From an uncultured Muribaculaceae bacterium (GTDB lineage Bacteria; Bacteroidota; Bacteroidia; Bacteroidales; Muribaculaceae), in NCBI GenBank assembly GCA_910577585.1, contig CAJTNN010000010.1:1-64000 (forward strand): a stretch of 64,000 nt of DNA, read 5' to 3'. The position numbers and the translations under genes were made by a program. The notes under the pieces were generated by a model. That model was given only the letters and a program-made list of their open reading frames with translations. It was not told the origin of the DNA and did no database searches. Positions 16,633 through 25,003 of this stretch are shown here, piece after piece (the first letter of the stretch is position 1; every line of letters begins with the position of its first letter).

Positions 16633-18153
16633 TTATTTCGTGGCCGCCGGCTCTGACATGCGTACCCTCCATGCGGCGGGATATAGGTTATTGGCGCGTC
16701 GCCCCAGATTCTTCATCAATCCGAGCGGGAGCCCTTGGTAGCATACAGCTACAAAGCCGGCCGGAGTGCCCTCAGGCAGAGTGGCAAGCTCACGCCGGAG
16801 GTATTTCATAGCCTCTTCTTCAGATAATTCCACACGCGGGAAGGCATCCTCGCGTAGCGCCGCAGATAGCGCCACCCGCGAATCAGCCACGAGGTCGTGT
16901 CCCTTGATTTCGGCCGCCGGCAGTCCGGCGGCTGTGATGCGTATGCCGGCCCGTGAAATCTCTGCCAGCAGCTGCGTCATATCTTCGGGCAATGCCGAGA
17001 CCAATCCGGCCGGGCAAATAAATCTCATTCGCCATTTCGGGTCGAACCAGGCCTGTAGTCTCGCGGTCACCTCCTTGCTGAGGATGGTGTCAGAAGTGGG
17101 GCGTTCTTTACCCTGACCACGGCTTTTGCCATTCTTGCCGCTCTTCGCTCCTTTGCCCGCATTGCGCGATGCGCGGGAGTCGGTAAGATTTAAAAGAGGC
17201 ACCGGCTGCGCTGACTTCAGGTAACGCGCAAGCTCACCCGGCTTGCGGAAGATGCTTACGTAAAGCCCCTCCCCCTCAGTGAGGTGTGGCATGAATCGCA
17301 TGGCACTCACATCATCGCGCAGGCTTGGCGCTACATTCTCGGTGCCGGCGAGTTGCAGGTCGGAGAAATCTACTTGCTCAAGCCCAAGCACTTCGGAGAT
17401 GAAACGGGAATTATCCTCATCTTCAAGGGTGTTGAATGTGCAGGTGCTATAGATAAGGAATCCCCCCGGGCGGAGTGTGGACACGATATCGCTAAGTATT
17501 GAGCGTTGCAGCGCGGCGCACTCCTCCACGAGTCGCGGGCTCCATTGGCGTCGGGCCTCATCATCCTTGCGCATCATTCCCTCGCCGGAGCATGGCGCAT
17601 CGACGGCCACCACATCGAATACTTCGCCGAGCGAGGCGTAGTCGGCAGCCTCCGCCCCGGTGGTGATTATCCCCGGATAGCCCCATTTCTCAAGATTCTC
17701 GCGCAGTATCTTGCCGCGAGCCGGCACATACTCGTTGGCCACCACCGCCGACCCGTCGGGCAAAGCATTGATCATGGCGGTGGTCTTTCCACCCGGAGCG
17801 GCGCAGAAATCGAGCAGCGTCAGCGGCGCGCCGCCGGTGAGGGCCACAATGCGCTCCATGATTTGCTGATGTATCATCGACGAGGGGTCCTGCACATAGA
17901 ATCCTCCTGCATGCAGCAGCGGATTGAGGGTGAATATGGGGCGTGTGGCGAGGCGGCGTCCATCGCTGCACCACTCCACCTCTCTCATGTCAGGATAGAG
18001 TGAGGCGAATATCGGGGTGGCTTTGCGGCGGTTGAGCCGCAGGGCCACACTCGGCTCTGTGTCGAGAGCTGCGGCCAGCGGCTCGGCCACTGCCTCGCCC
18101 AATGCCCCGAGCGAGGCTAAGAAATCTGTAGATAATGCCGAAAGTGAGGCCAT
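16633..18153 (-). CDS. RsmF/NOL1/NOP2/Sun-family RNA m5C methyltransferase
   Basis: A 506-residue SAM-dependent RNA cytosine-5 methyltransferase. The SAM loop is LDFCAAPGGKTTAM (about 115), and the two catalytic cysteines sit in DAPCSGEGMMRK (about 190) and IYSTCTFNTLEDEDN (about 235). A basic linker (GKGAKSGKNGKSRGQGKERP, about 330-350) leads to a C-terminal RsmF-like RNA-binding region. The target is probably 16S rRNA, by analogy with RsmF. A -7-like TAATTTTG lies about 30 bp upstream at 18182-18189. Confidence 0.9.
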   Translation of the reverse strand: MASLSALSTDFLASLGALGEAVAEPLAAALDTEPSVALRLNRRKATPIFASLYPDMREVEWCSDGRRLATRPIFTLNPLLHAGGFYVQDPSSMIHQQIMERIVALTGGAPLTLLDFCAAPGGKTTAMINALPDGSAVVANEYVPARGKILRENLEKWGYPGIITTGAEAADYASLGEVFDVVAVDAPCSGEGMMRKDDEARRQWSPRLVEECAALQRSILSDIVSTLRPGGFLIYSTCTFNTLEDEDNSRFISEVLGLEQVDFSDLQLAGTENVAPSLRDDVSAMRFMPHLTEGEGLYVSIFRKPGELARYLKSAQPVPLLNLTDSRASRNAGKGAKSGKNGKSRGQGKERPTSDTILSKEVTARLQAWFDPKWRMRFICPAGLVSALPEDMTQLLAEISRAGIRITAAGLPAAEIKGHDLVADSRVALSAALREDAFPRVELSEEEAMKYLRRELATLPEGTPAGFVAVCYQGLPLGLMKNLGRRANNLYPAAWRVRMSEPAATK

Positions 18154-18270
18154 AAAAGATGAATGATATATAATTGGAGAGCAAAATTAGTGAAATTTAA
18201 GACACGAACATAAAAAGCCCCCTTTATAATAATGAAAAATTGAGTCGAATGTGTTAAATTTGTGTTCTGT

Positions 18271-18464
18271 TAAGTAGCTGTTCAAATTAAATGAATACTA
18301 TATGCGCAGTTATTTTTGAGTCATTTCCGTCTCTTGAAGAAGGAGCGATGCGGGCATCGCGACTGATGAAAGGGGCGGAAAGGGCCAAAAAGAACAAGCA
18401 GATAGTATTCAAGCTACTCCATAACATAAAAATTCAGTAGCGTTTTAATTTGAACAGCTACTTA
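18271..18464. mobile_element. MITE-like / structured repeat, copy 1 (194 bp)
   Basis: Perfect 21-bp inverted termini (TAAGTAGCTGTTCAAATT at the left end, complement at 18444-18464) enclose a core TTTTTGAGTCATTT...GAAGGA-GCGATGC-GG-GCATCGC-GACTGATGAA...CCAAAAAG. The core is homologous to copy 2 at 36385-36570 in opposite orientation. The hairpin arms differ at three positions and all three are compensated. No coding capacity and no clear target duplication are seen. It sits between divergent genes and its right end is 12 bp before the next ATG, so it would form the 5' leader of that gene. Confidence 0.75.
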
Positions 18465-18476
18465 CCATAAAAGACG

Positions 18477-19358
18477 ATGAAAAAAGAGACTTCCTTTTCC
18501 ACTGCACATGCTGCGGCTTCATGTGAGGATACAAATGACGCGATTTCAGACACCGGGAGCAATCAGAATCCCCTCCACGCTGATATGCTGCCGCGTGATG
18601 AAGGGGCGTTGTATCTGGTGCCGGTAGGGATGTCTGACGCACCCCTCGCCGATGTGCTCCCGGCCGGCAACATGGCAATCATAAGGAGACTCAGATATTT
18701 CATTGTCGAGAATCTGCGTGAGGCACGTCGCTTCCTTAAGCGGTGTGATGCGTCGATAGATATCTCGGCCCTCACCTTCTACGAACTCAACCGTCACACC
18801 GACATCAATGAGGTCGGGCGGTGGCTTGAGCCGTTGCGGCGCGGCGAGTCGATGGGGGTGATGAGCGATGCCGGATGTCCGGCTGTGGCTGATCCCGGAG
18901 CATTGGTCGTGGCTGTGGCCCAGCGAGAGGGGCTGAAGGTGGTGCCGCTTGTGGGCCCGTCGAGCATACTGATGGCGTTGATGGCCTCTGGATTCAACGG
19001 CCAGGGCTTCAGCTTCCAGGGCTATCTGCCGATTGCCGATGCCGCGCGAGTGGCGGCCCTGAAGCGTCTTGAGAGCGACTCGCGCCGCCATGATATGACG
19101 CAGATATTTATAGAGACACCCTACCGCAATGTGCGTATGCTGCGCCAGCTGGCCGACACGCTCAATCCGGCCACCCGCATCTGTGTGGCCTGCGATATAA
19201 CATCGCCCCAGACAGAATATATAGTCAGCCGCGATGTGGCGCAATGGAGACGCATGCTTGCCTCCGGCCAAGTGCCTGACCTCGACAAGCGACCGGCCAT
19301 ATTCCTCATCTATGCCGGAGTAGCCGAGCATGTGCATCAGGGGAAGAGGAAACACTGA
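18477..19358 (+). CDS. SAM-dependent methyltransferase, RsmI-like (tetrapyrrole methylase fold)
   Basis: A 293-residue protein. After an N-terminal low-complexity stretch of about 36 residues, the tetrapyrrole-methylase fold begins at ALYLVPVGMSD. The motifs GVMSDAGCPAVADPGALVV and VPLVGPSSILMALMASG are those of RsmI, which 2'-O-methylates C1402 of 16S rRNA, and of its Bacteroidota paralogue. The family usually starts near ALYL, so translation could instead begin at MLPRDEG (18585), although the upstream ATG followed by AAAAAAGAG also looks natural. The gene begins directly after the repeat element at 18271-18464. It is followed 38 bp later by the metallo-hydrolase gene. Confidence 0.85.
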   Translation: MKKETSFSTAHAAASCEDTNDAISDTGSNQNPLHADMLPRDEGALYLVPVGMSDAPLADVLPAGNMAIIRRLRYFIVENLREARRFLKRCDASIDISALTFYELNRHTDINEVGRWLEPLRRGESMGVMSDAGCPAVADPGALVVAVAQREGLKVVPLVGPSSILMALMASGFNGQGFSFQGYLPIADAARVAALKRLESDSRRHDMTQIFIETPYRNVRMLRQLADTLNPATRICVACDITSPQTEYIVSRDVAQWRRMLASGQVPDLDKRPAIFLIYAGVAEHVHQGKRKH

Positions 19359-19396
19359 ACAAGATTTTTACACACAGGATTTGACACCCAACAGAG

Positions 19397-20374
19397 ATGG
19401 CAAAAAAACCTACAGTCATAAAATTTCAGGGGCAGATGGAGATACCCTTCGAGGAGTTCGCCGCCGAGGCGAACGTAGCCCCGATAACAAAACTTGCCGC
19501 CCGCCGCGGGGCTCCGGCCGATAATCCGGCCACACGCGTCATAAATTATATCTCGTTCGGGTCAGGTTCGAGTGGAAACTGCTCATATGTAGGCACCCGC
19601 TACGGTGGCATACTCATCGATGCCGGTGTGAAGGCCGACGATGTGATGCTCCAGCTCAAAGCCAACGGTGTGCGCATGGAGAATGTGAAGGGTATACTGC
19701 TCACCCATGACCATGGCGACCATATAAAATACGCCTACACGCTGCTGCGGGCCAACAAGCATATGCGCCTCTTCTGCACGCTGCGGGTGCTCAACGGCCT
19801 GCTGCGGCGCCACGGGGTGTCGAAGCGCATTAAGGATTATCATGTGCCGATTTTCAAAGAGACCCCCTTCCGCATCGCGGAGATGGAGATTACGGCCTTC
19901 GATGTGCCGCACGACGGCACCGACAATATGGGATTCTCCATAAGCTACGACAACCGCAACTTCGTGATTGCCACCGACCTCGGCGCCGTGACTGAGCGCG
20001 CCCGCTACTATATGAGCCGCGCCAACTATCTTGTCATTGAGGCGAATTATGATTTGCAGATGCTGCTCTTCGGGCCCTATCCGGAATATCTCAAGAGCCG
20101 CATCCGCACTGATCACGGGCATCTCGACAACACCGACACCGCCGCTTTCCTGAAGGAGATATACACGGAGAATCTCAAATATGTGTTTCTATGCCATCTG
20201 TCGAAAGACAACAATACTCCGGCCAAGGCTCTGAAGGCTGTGCGCACGGCTCTTGAGGAGCGCGGAGTCCGCATCGGCGACGGTGAGGAGACGATACTCG
20301 ACCGCGAGTCTGACCTTCAGCTCGTGGCCCTGCCGAGGTTTGAGCCTACGCGCTGGTATGTGTTCCGCCCCTGA
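19397..20374 (+). CDS. MBL-fold metallo-hydrolase (YycJ/WalJ-like)
   Basis: A 325-residue metallo-beta-lactamase-fold hydrolase. SFGSGSSGNCSYV and LLTHDHGDHIKYA (the HxHxDH metal motif, about 103) are typical of the YycJ group, as is the later DHGHLDNTD. The first 50 residues are an extension relative to family members of about 270. These enzymes are thought to be nucleases or phosphodiesterases; the substrate here is unknown. It probably forms a two-gene transcript with the RsmI-like gene and ends at a strong terminator. Confidence 0.88.
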   Translation: MAKKPTVIKFQGQMEIPFEEFAAEANVAPITKLAARRGAPADNPATRVINYISFGSGSSGNCSYVGTRYGGILIDAGVKADDVMLQLKANGVRMENVKGILLTHDHGDHIKYAYTLLRANKHMRLFCTLRVLNGLLRRHGVSKRIKDYHVPIFKETPFRIAEMEITAFDVPHDGTDNMGFSISYDNRNFVIATDLGAVTERARYYMSRANYLVIEANYDLQMLLFGPYPEYLKSRIRTDHGHLDNTDTAAFLKEIYTENLKYVFLCHLSKDNNTPAKALKAVRTALEERGVRIGDGEETILDRESDLQLVALPRFEPTRWYVFRP

Positions 20375-20385
20375 ATAGTGTAAGG

Positions 20386-20434
20386 ATACGCAAAATCCCC
20401 CTCGCCTGCGACGTGAGGGGGATTTTTTGCGTAT
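20386..20434 (+). terminator. Terminator, probably bidirectional
   Basis: ATACGCAAAATCCCCCTC pairs with GAGGGGGATTTTTTGCGTAT around a 10-nt loop. It serves the metallo-hydrolase gene and, read in reverse, the convergent lipoprotein gene. Confidence 0.85.
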
Positions 20435-20498
20435 GACGCGTGGTGTGCGTCGGCATCGCCATGGAGATGTCCGAGGGGAATCTCCGGCTAATACGTTT

Positions 20499-21083
20499 TC
20501 ACTGCGGAATCTCCGCCTTGTGCTTCTTAAGCAGCAGGATATTCATCAGAGGCCCGGTGTGGCCGGATTCTGTCTTTGCAGTCAGTGTCTCGAATACAAT
20601 CTGTCCGGCTCCGAAGTCATATATGGCCACCTCGGCATCGGGCATGTTGAGCGGTGAACCCTCTTCGATCATGACCGTGTCAGGAATCTCGAGGCTCGTC
20701 AGCAGATACTGGGTGAGTTCTTCCGGCACAAGGTCGCCGAGATATAGATTCTTCACACGCGCTTTTGTCGGAGATATGACCTCGATGGCCCATTGGCCCG
20801 GGGCTCCCTGGATGTCGGTGTAGAGGGGCATGCCGCTGCCATCGGTCAATATGCCTTGATAATTATACTCGGCCGAGTCGAGAGGCTGGTCGACACTCAT
20901 GGCATCCATGATTGAGCGTATGGTCATGGCAATGTCGTTGTCGGCATGCTCGTAGTTGGCCTCGGCCTCGGCGCTGTCGGAGGCACGTTTGTCGTGGCCT
21001 GTGCAGGCTGAGAAGCCAATTGCCAAAGTGGTCAGAAGCAGCAGGTGGAGAAGTTGACGCGTTATCTTATTTCGGGTTACCAT
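20499..21083 (-). CDS. Lipoprotein of unknown function
   Basis: A 194-residue protein with a signal sequence and lipobox IGFSAC (Cys about 27), then a short acidic linker (SDSAEAEANYEHADND). The mature domain of about 150 residues has no motif that I recognise. A -7-like TATCTTTG lies at 21128-21135, about 45 bp upstream. It appears to be a single-gene unit, convergent with the metallo-hydrolase gene. The gap 21084-21329 also holds a hairpin at 21251-21283 beyond the peptide transporter gene. Confidence 0.78.
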   Translation of the reverse strand: MVTRNKITRQLLHLLLLTTLAIGFSACTGHDKRASDSAEAEANYEHADNDIAMTIRSIMDAMSVDQPLDSAEYNYQGILTDGSGMPLYTDIQGAPGQWAIEVISPTKARVKNLYLGDLVPEELTQYLLTSLEIPDTVMIEEGSPLNMPDAEVAIYDFGAGQIVFETLTAKTESGHTGPLMNILLLKKHKAEIPQ

Positions 21084-21329
21084 ATCAATAGGGTTGATTA
21101 AATCGGTTGAGTATCCAATAATACAACAAAGATAATGATGAAACGTTAATCAGCGGGTCAATAATTATATCTGGAGGCGAGAATGGTCGCGAAGAAAGGA
21201 ATGGGCGACTGGAGATTTCCGCGAGGTGGGATGATATGAATCAGAGTGCCCCCTCGCAGGGAGGAAAGCACTCTGATATTATCATTCATTCCGTTAGAGG
21301 GAAAGATCGATTACGTGTTGAGTCAAGGC

Positions 21330-22886
21330 TCAGGCCTTTGCGGGTTTGTCGTCTGTGACACGTTCGAGCCATTTCACCATACCCAGCATTGCGCCCATGG
21401 AGATGAAGCATACGCCGGCGAAGATCACCCATGCCTCCCAGATGGGACAAGCGTTATAAATCAGCGGGCCGATCCAGAGCAGCAGGTTGCCCACAGCGGT
21501 GGCACCCAGCCAGAGACCCTGGCAGAGACCCTGCAGATGCTTCGGAGCCACTTTCGACACAAACGACAGACCGAGCGGCGAGATGAAGAGCTCAGCCACG
21601 GTGAGGAAGAAGTAGAGCAGAATCAGCACCCAGGGGCCTGTCTTCATCCCCTCGCGGGCCAGAACATCCATGTTGCGGAATTCTTCGCCCGAGGGATAAC
21701 CGATGATGGCGCACACGATAGTCAGGAAGATGTAGGCGCAGGCGGCCAGACCCATACCGATGGCAATCTTGCGCGGAGTCGAGATGACCTTGCCGCGGCG
21801 TGACAGCATCGAGAAGAACCACATGATGACCGGAGTGAGCAGAATCACGAAGCAGGGGTTGAGAGCCTGCCAGATTTCAGGGGCGATAGAGTCAGTCTTC
21901 ACGAAGTCGCGGGCGAAGAGTGAGAGCGATGTGCCATTCTGGTGGAAAGAGAACCAGAAGAAGATGGCGATACCCAGCACTGCGAAGAGGGCGCCCATGC
22001 GCTGCTTGATCTCGCGGGCCATGGCCTGCTTCTCTGCGGCGGTGTAGCTCACCACCTGAGCAGCCTCCTTCTTGGCAGGCGAGGGTAGACCCTTCTTGGT
22101 GAAGATGAAGATCACCAGAGAGATGAGCATCGCAGCCACAGAAGCGATGAATGAGTAGTGGATGCCTTCGTTGAAGACACGCAGATAGTCGGAGCAGAAA
22201 CGCTGGATATTCTCAACACCGCTGGCATCAGTGAGATGCACACCCACCTGTGAGGCGAGGGCATAGAGGTTGTTGATGTTCTCCATGTTCATGTTGTCGG
22301 TCACACTCAGATACTGATGGCAGAGGGCCGGAAGGTCGGCGTTATACGCCAGGTCGTGCACACCGAGCCACCATGAGCGGAGCAGCGGAGCCACAAACGG
22401 AGCGATCAGACCTCCGACATTGATGAAGACATAGAAGATCTGGAAACCCGAGTCACGCTGAGCGGCATACTTCGGATTATCGTAGAGCTGGCCTACGATG
22501 GCCTGGAGGTTACCCTTGAAGAGGCCATTGCCGAATGCAATCAGGAAGAGGGCGGCGCAGGTGAGTGTCAGCAGCCAGGTTGTGTTCTCCTGAGTGGCGA
22601 AGATCGGGAATGCCAGCACGATGTAGCCGAGTGTCATTATCACCAGGCCGGTGATGATTGTGCCCTTGTAGTTCTGAGTGCGGTCGGCGATGATACCGCC
22701 CACAAGGCTCAGCACGTAGATGCCGGCATAGAAGAATGAATAAATCAGGGTGCTGGTCTCCTCCTTAAGGCCGAATTTCGAGCAGAGGAAGAGCACGAGC
22801 ACGGCGTTCATGATGTAGTAGCCGAAGCGTTCTCCCATGTTGCTCAACGCGGCGGGCACCAGTCCCTTGGGTTGATTTTTAAACAT
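21330..22886 (-). CDS. POT/PTR-family proton-coupled oligopeptide transporter
   Basis: A 518-residue multi-pass inner-membrane protein of the major facilitator superfamily. The N-terminal NMGERFGYYIMNAVLVLFL contains the ExxER-type motif of POT transporters, and GLFKGNLQAIVGQLY matches the PTR2 signature. About 12-14 hydrophobic segments are visible. It would import di- and tripeptides with protons. It lies 47 bp after sufE on the same strand and may share its transcript. A nearby C69 dipeptidase could process imported or periplasmic peptides. Confidence 0.9.
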   Translation of the reverse strand: MFKNQPKGLVPAALSNMGERFGYYIMNAVLVLFLCSKFGLKEETSTLIYSFFYAGIYVLSLVGGIIADRTQNYKGTIITGLVIMTLGYIVLAFPIFATQENTTWLLTLTCAALFLIAFGNGLFKGNLQAIVGQLYDNPKYAAQRDSGFQIFYVFINVGGLIAPFVAPLLRSWWLGVHDLAYNADLPALCHQYLSVTDNMNMENINNLYALASQVGVHLTDASGVENIQRFCSDYLRVFNEGIHYSFIASVAAMLISLVIFIFTKKGLPSPAKKEAAQVVSYTAAEKQAMAREIKQRMGALFAVLGIAIFFWFSFHQNGTSLSLFARDFVKTDSIAPEIWQALNPCFVILLTPVIMWFFSMLSRRGKVISTPRKIAIGMGLAACAYIFLTIVCAIIGYPSGEEFRNMDVLAREGMKTGPWVLILLYFFLTVAELFISPLGLSFVSKVAPKHLQGLCQGLWLGATAVGNLLLWIGPLIYNACPIWEAWVIFAGVCFISMGAMLGMVKWLERVTDDKPAKA

Positions 22887-22933
22887 AAGGTATTAAGGTT
22901 TAGGTTAGTTGGATTCAGTTCGTAAGTAGCAGA

Positions 22934-23362
22934 TCAGACGCCTTCGAGCGCCTTGAAGGCCCGGGCGTAGTTCTTGATCTGCTTCACCATGGCCAGCAGA
23001 CCATTGGAGCGTGTGGGCGAGAGGTGGGCGCTCAGTCCGATTTTGTCGATGAAGTAGAGGTCGGCCTCAAGCACCTCGGTGGGGGTGTGGTCATTGAGCA
23101 CCTTCAGCAGCAGCGAGGCGATCCCCTTCACAATCATTGCATCGGAGTCGGCCTCGAAGTGGATGTGGCCGTTGTCGTCGCGCTTGGCATTGATCCATAC
23201 ACGGCTCTGACACCCCTCGATGAGGTGGGCCGGAGTCTTGTCGGCCTCGGGATACTCAGGCAGGGTGTTGCCCAGATCGATGATATAGGCATAGCGGTCC
23301 ATCCAGTCGGTGAGTTCCGAGAATTCCTCGATTATTTCATCTTGCGATTCGTTGATAGTCAT
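22934..23362 (-). CDS. sufE: SufE-family Fe-S cluster sulfur acceptor
   Basis: A 142-residue protein. The acceptor cysteine is in LIEGCQSRVWI (about Cys 51), which receives sulfur from the SufS desulfurase. The length and the C-terminal LSPTRSNGLLAMVKQIK match the family. No suf operon is adjacent. The upstream gap 23363-23603 has a -7-like TAAATTTG at 23553-23560 and a GC-rich leader of about 190 nt in which I recognise no RNA class. Confidence 0.92.
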   Translation of the reverse strand: MTINESQDEIIEEFSELTDWMDRYAYIIDLGNTLPEYPEADKTPAHLIEGCQSRVWINAKRDDNGHIHFEADSDAMIVKGIASLLLKVLNDHTPTEVLEADLYFIDKIGLSAHLSPTRSNGLLAMVKQIKNYARAFKALEGV

Positions 23363-23603
23363 TGTGTATCAATATTATGTGTGGAATGCGGGGCGCCTGT
23401 GCCGCAGGCCTGCGGTTTAGGCCGCGCTGTCAAGTCCCTGTATGGGGGCGCCCGGCAGATTATGGGTGTCGCCTATAGAGATGCCCGTGCGCATATCATG
23501 GCAGATTTTTTGAGTGAGCACAGGGGAGGCTCCTGGCGACAGTTAATGTATGCAAATTTAACGAAAAAATTCACACCAACCCCTTTTAAGCCTCAAAATT
23601 AGC

Positions 23604-23640
23604 GAAAAAAAAAGCATCCCGGCGCGATTGCGGGGATGCT
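23604..23640 (-). terminator. Terminator after the HIT gene
   Basis: AGCATCCC (23613-23620) pairs with GGGGATGCT (23632-23640). On the minus strand the stem is followed by nine Ts, a textbook intrinsic terminator 21 bp past the HIT stop. Confidence 0.88.
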
Positions 23641-23660
23641 AAATAAGATTATTGACTTAA

Positions 23661-24053
23661 TCACTTGAATTTTGATGCGATTGCTTCAGCCACCTCCTTC
23701 ATTCGCTCGGGGGCCGGGTCGCTGACTTTATTGCGGAAGTCCATGTCGCCCTCTTTGTCGATAGGGATGAGATGGATATGGGCGTGAGGCACTTCGAGGC
23801 CGAGCACCGCCATGCCCACCTTGCGGCAGGGGATAGCCTCGCGGATGGCGAGCGCCACACGCTTGGCAAACTGCATCATCTGGCCTATGCGCTCGTCAGA
23901 GAGGTCGAAGATATAGTCCGTCTCCTCCTTGGGCACCACCAGCGTGTGGCCCCAGCGCACGGGGTTGATGTCGAGGAAGGCGAAGAAGTGCTCATCTTCG
24001 GCAATCTTGTAGCACGGAATCTCACCGGCGATAATTTTAGAGAAAATAGTCAT
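23661..24053 (-). CDS. HIT-family nucleotide hydrolase
   Basis: A 130-residue histidine-triad protein. The catalytic motif appears as PHAHIHLIPI (about 92-101). The N terminus MTIFSKIIAGEIPCYKIAED is typical of the HinT branch, which hydrolyses AMP-lysine and other nucleoside phosphoramidates. It lies 72 bp after greA and probably shares its transcript, ending at the terminator at 23604-23640. Confidence 0.92.
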   Translation of the reverse strand: MTIFSKIIAGEIPCYKIAEDEHFFAFLDINPVRWGHTLVVPKEETDYIFDLSDERIGQMMQFAKRVALAIREAIPCRKVGMAVLGLEVPHAHIHLIPIDKEGDMDFRNKVSDPAPERMKEVAEAIASKFK

Positions 24054-24125
24054 TGTATAACAGACTTTGATAGGAGTGCAGCGGGCCTGCGCCCTGGCAG
24101 TCTCAACTGCTATGCAGGCTTCAGA

Positions 24126-24590
24126 TCAGATTTCAATCTTGATGATTTCAAACACCATCTCGCCGGCGGGCACCTTGCAAGTGACCTGGTCGCCCACGTG
24201 ATGCCCCATGAGGGCTGCGGCGATGGGAGTGGTGGAGGCGAGTTTGTTCTCGCGGAAGTTGGCCTCGTTTTCGGTGACGATAGTGTAGGTCACGGTCATG
24301 CCGGTGGCCACGTTTTTGATTGTCACCTTGTTGAGGAGCTGCACTTCATCAGTGTTGAGCATAGAGTCATCGATGATGCGGGCATTGACCACGAGCTCCT
24401 TGAGCTTGGCGATTTTCATCTCAAGCATTCCCTGAGCCTCTTTGGCTGCATCATATTCGGCATTCTCAGAGAGGTCGCCTTTGTCGCGGGCCTCGGCGAT
24501 GGCTGCCTTGATGGCGGGACGCTGGGCCTCGAGCTCGGCGAGTTCCTGCATTTTTTTGTCGTATCCTTCTTTGGTGAGATAGCTTGCCAT
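24126..24590 (-). CDS. greA: Transcription elongation factor GreA
   Basis: A 154-residue transcript cleavage factor. The N-terminal coiled coil (about 1-75) contains EARDKGDLSENAEYDAAKEA, whose acidic tip enters the RNA polymerase secondary channel. The C-terminal FKBP-like domain follows from about 80, with TPIAAALMGHHVGDQV near the end. I chose the ATG giving MASYLTKEGY because the family starts there; 16 further upstream codons are open. A strong promoter lies about 310 bp upstream, giving a long leader. Confidence 0.95.
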   Translation of the reverse strand: MASYLTKEGYDKKMQELAELEAQRPAIKAAIAEARDKGDLSENAEYDAAKEAQGMLEMKIAKLKELVVNARIIDDSMLNTDEVQLLNKVTIKNVATGMTVTYTIVTENEANFRENKLASTTPIAAALMGHHVGDQVTCKVPAGEMVFEIIKIEI

Positions 24591-24890
24591 GGTGTAAAAT
24601 AGTTGATGATAGTGGATTGTAGTGGGCTGCAGAGACATCTCCGGCAGGGGGATGCCACTGTGCGCTCACTGTCGGTATCCGTGAATAAGGTAATAAATTA
24701 ATAGTAAAAAATAAAGAACCTTTCTCCGTGAGGCGTTGACAGCGGCGTGCCGTCTGCCTTGGGAAAAAGACCCTTTGGGGTTGCGCCAGACCCTTTAAGC
24801 CTGACGTGGCAACGATGTGGATTTCCGCCCCGCGACATCGCGATATTCCCCGGCCGACTGACCGGGGAATATCTGCGTTCGCTTGGCGAT
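24591..24890 (-). other. Long structured leader of greA
   Basis: About 300 nt lie between the predicted start (near 24891) and the greA ATG. The first part forms a perfect 12-bp hairpin at 24842-24873 (GATATTCCCCGG and its complement). A direct repeat of AGACCCTTT lies at about 24767 and 24789. No ORF or known RNA family is recognised. It may be a regulatory leader or a separate small RNA. Confidence 0.35.
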
Positions 24891-24897
24891 ACGGTTG

Positions 24898-24929
24898 CAA
24901 AGGTACTACTTTTTGTGAATAATCCCAAA
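24898..24929 (-). promoter_or_regulatory. Promoter of greA-HIT
   Basis: Minus-strand TTTG, exactly 20 bases, TACCTTTG: a full match to the Bacteroidota -33/-7 consensus. Confidence 0.75.
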
Positions 24930-25003
24930 TTCCAACCGTGAAAATTTGCTAAATCCGCTCTCGCCGTTGTGGATAGGGGATGGCGGCGAGGGTATGGCGT
25001 GCA

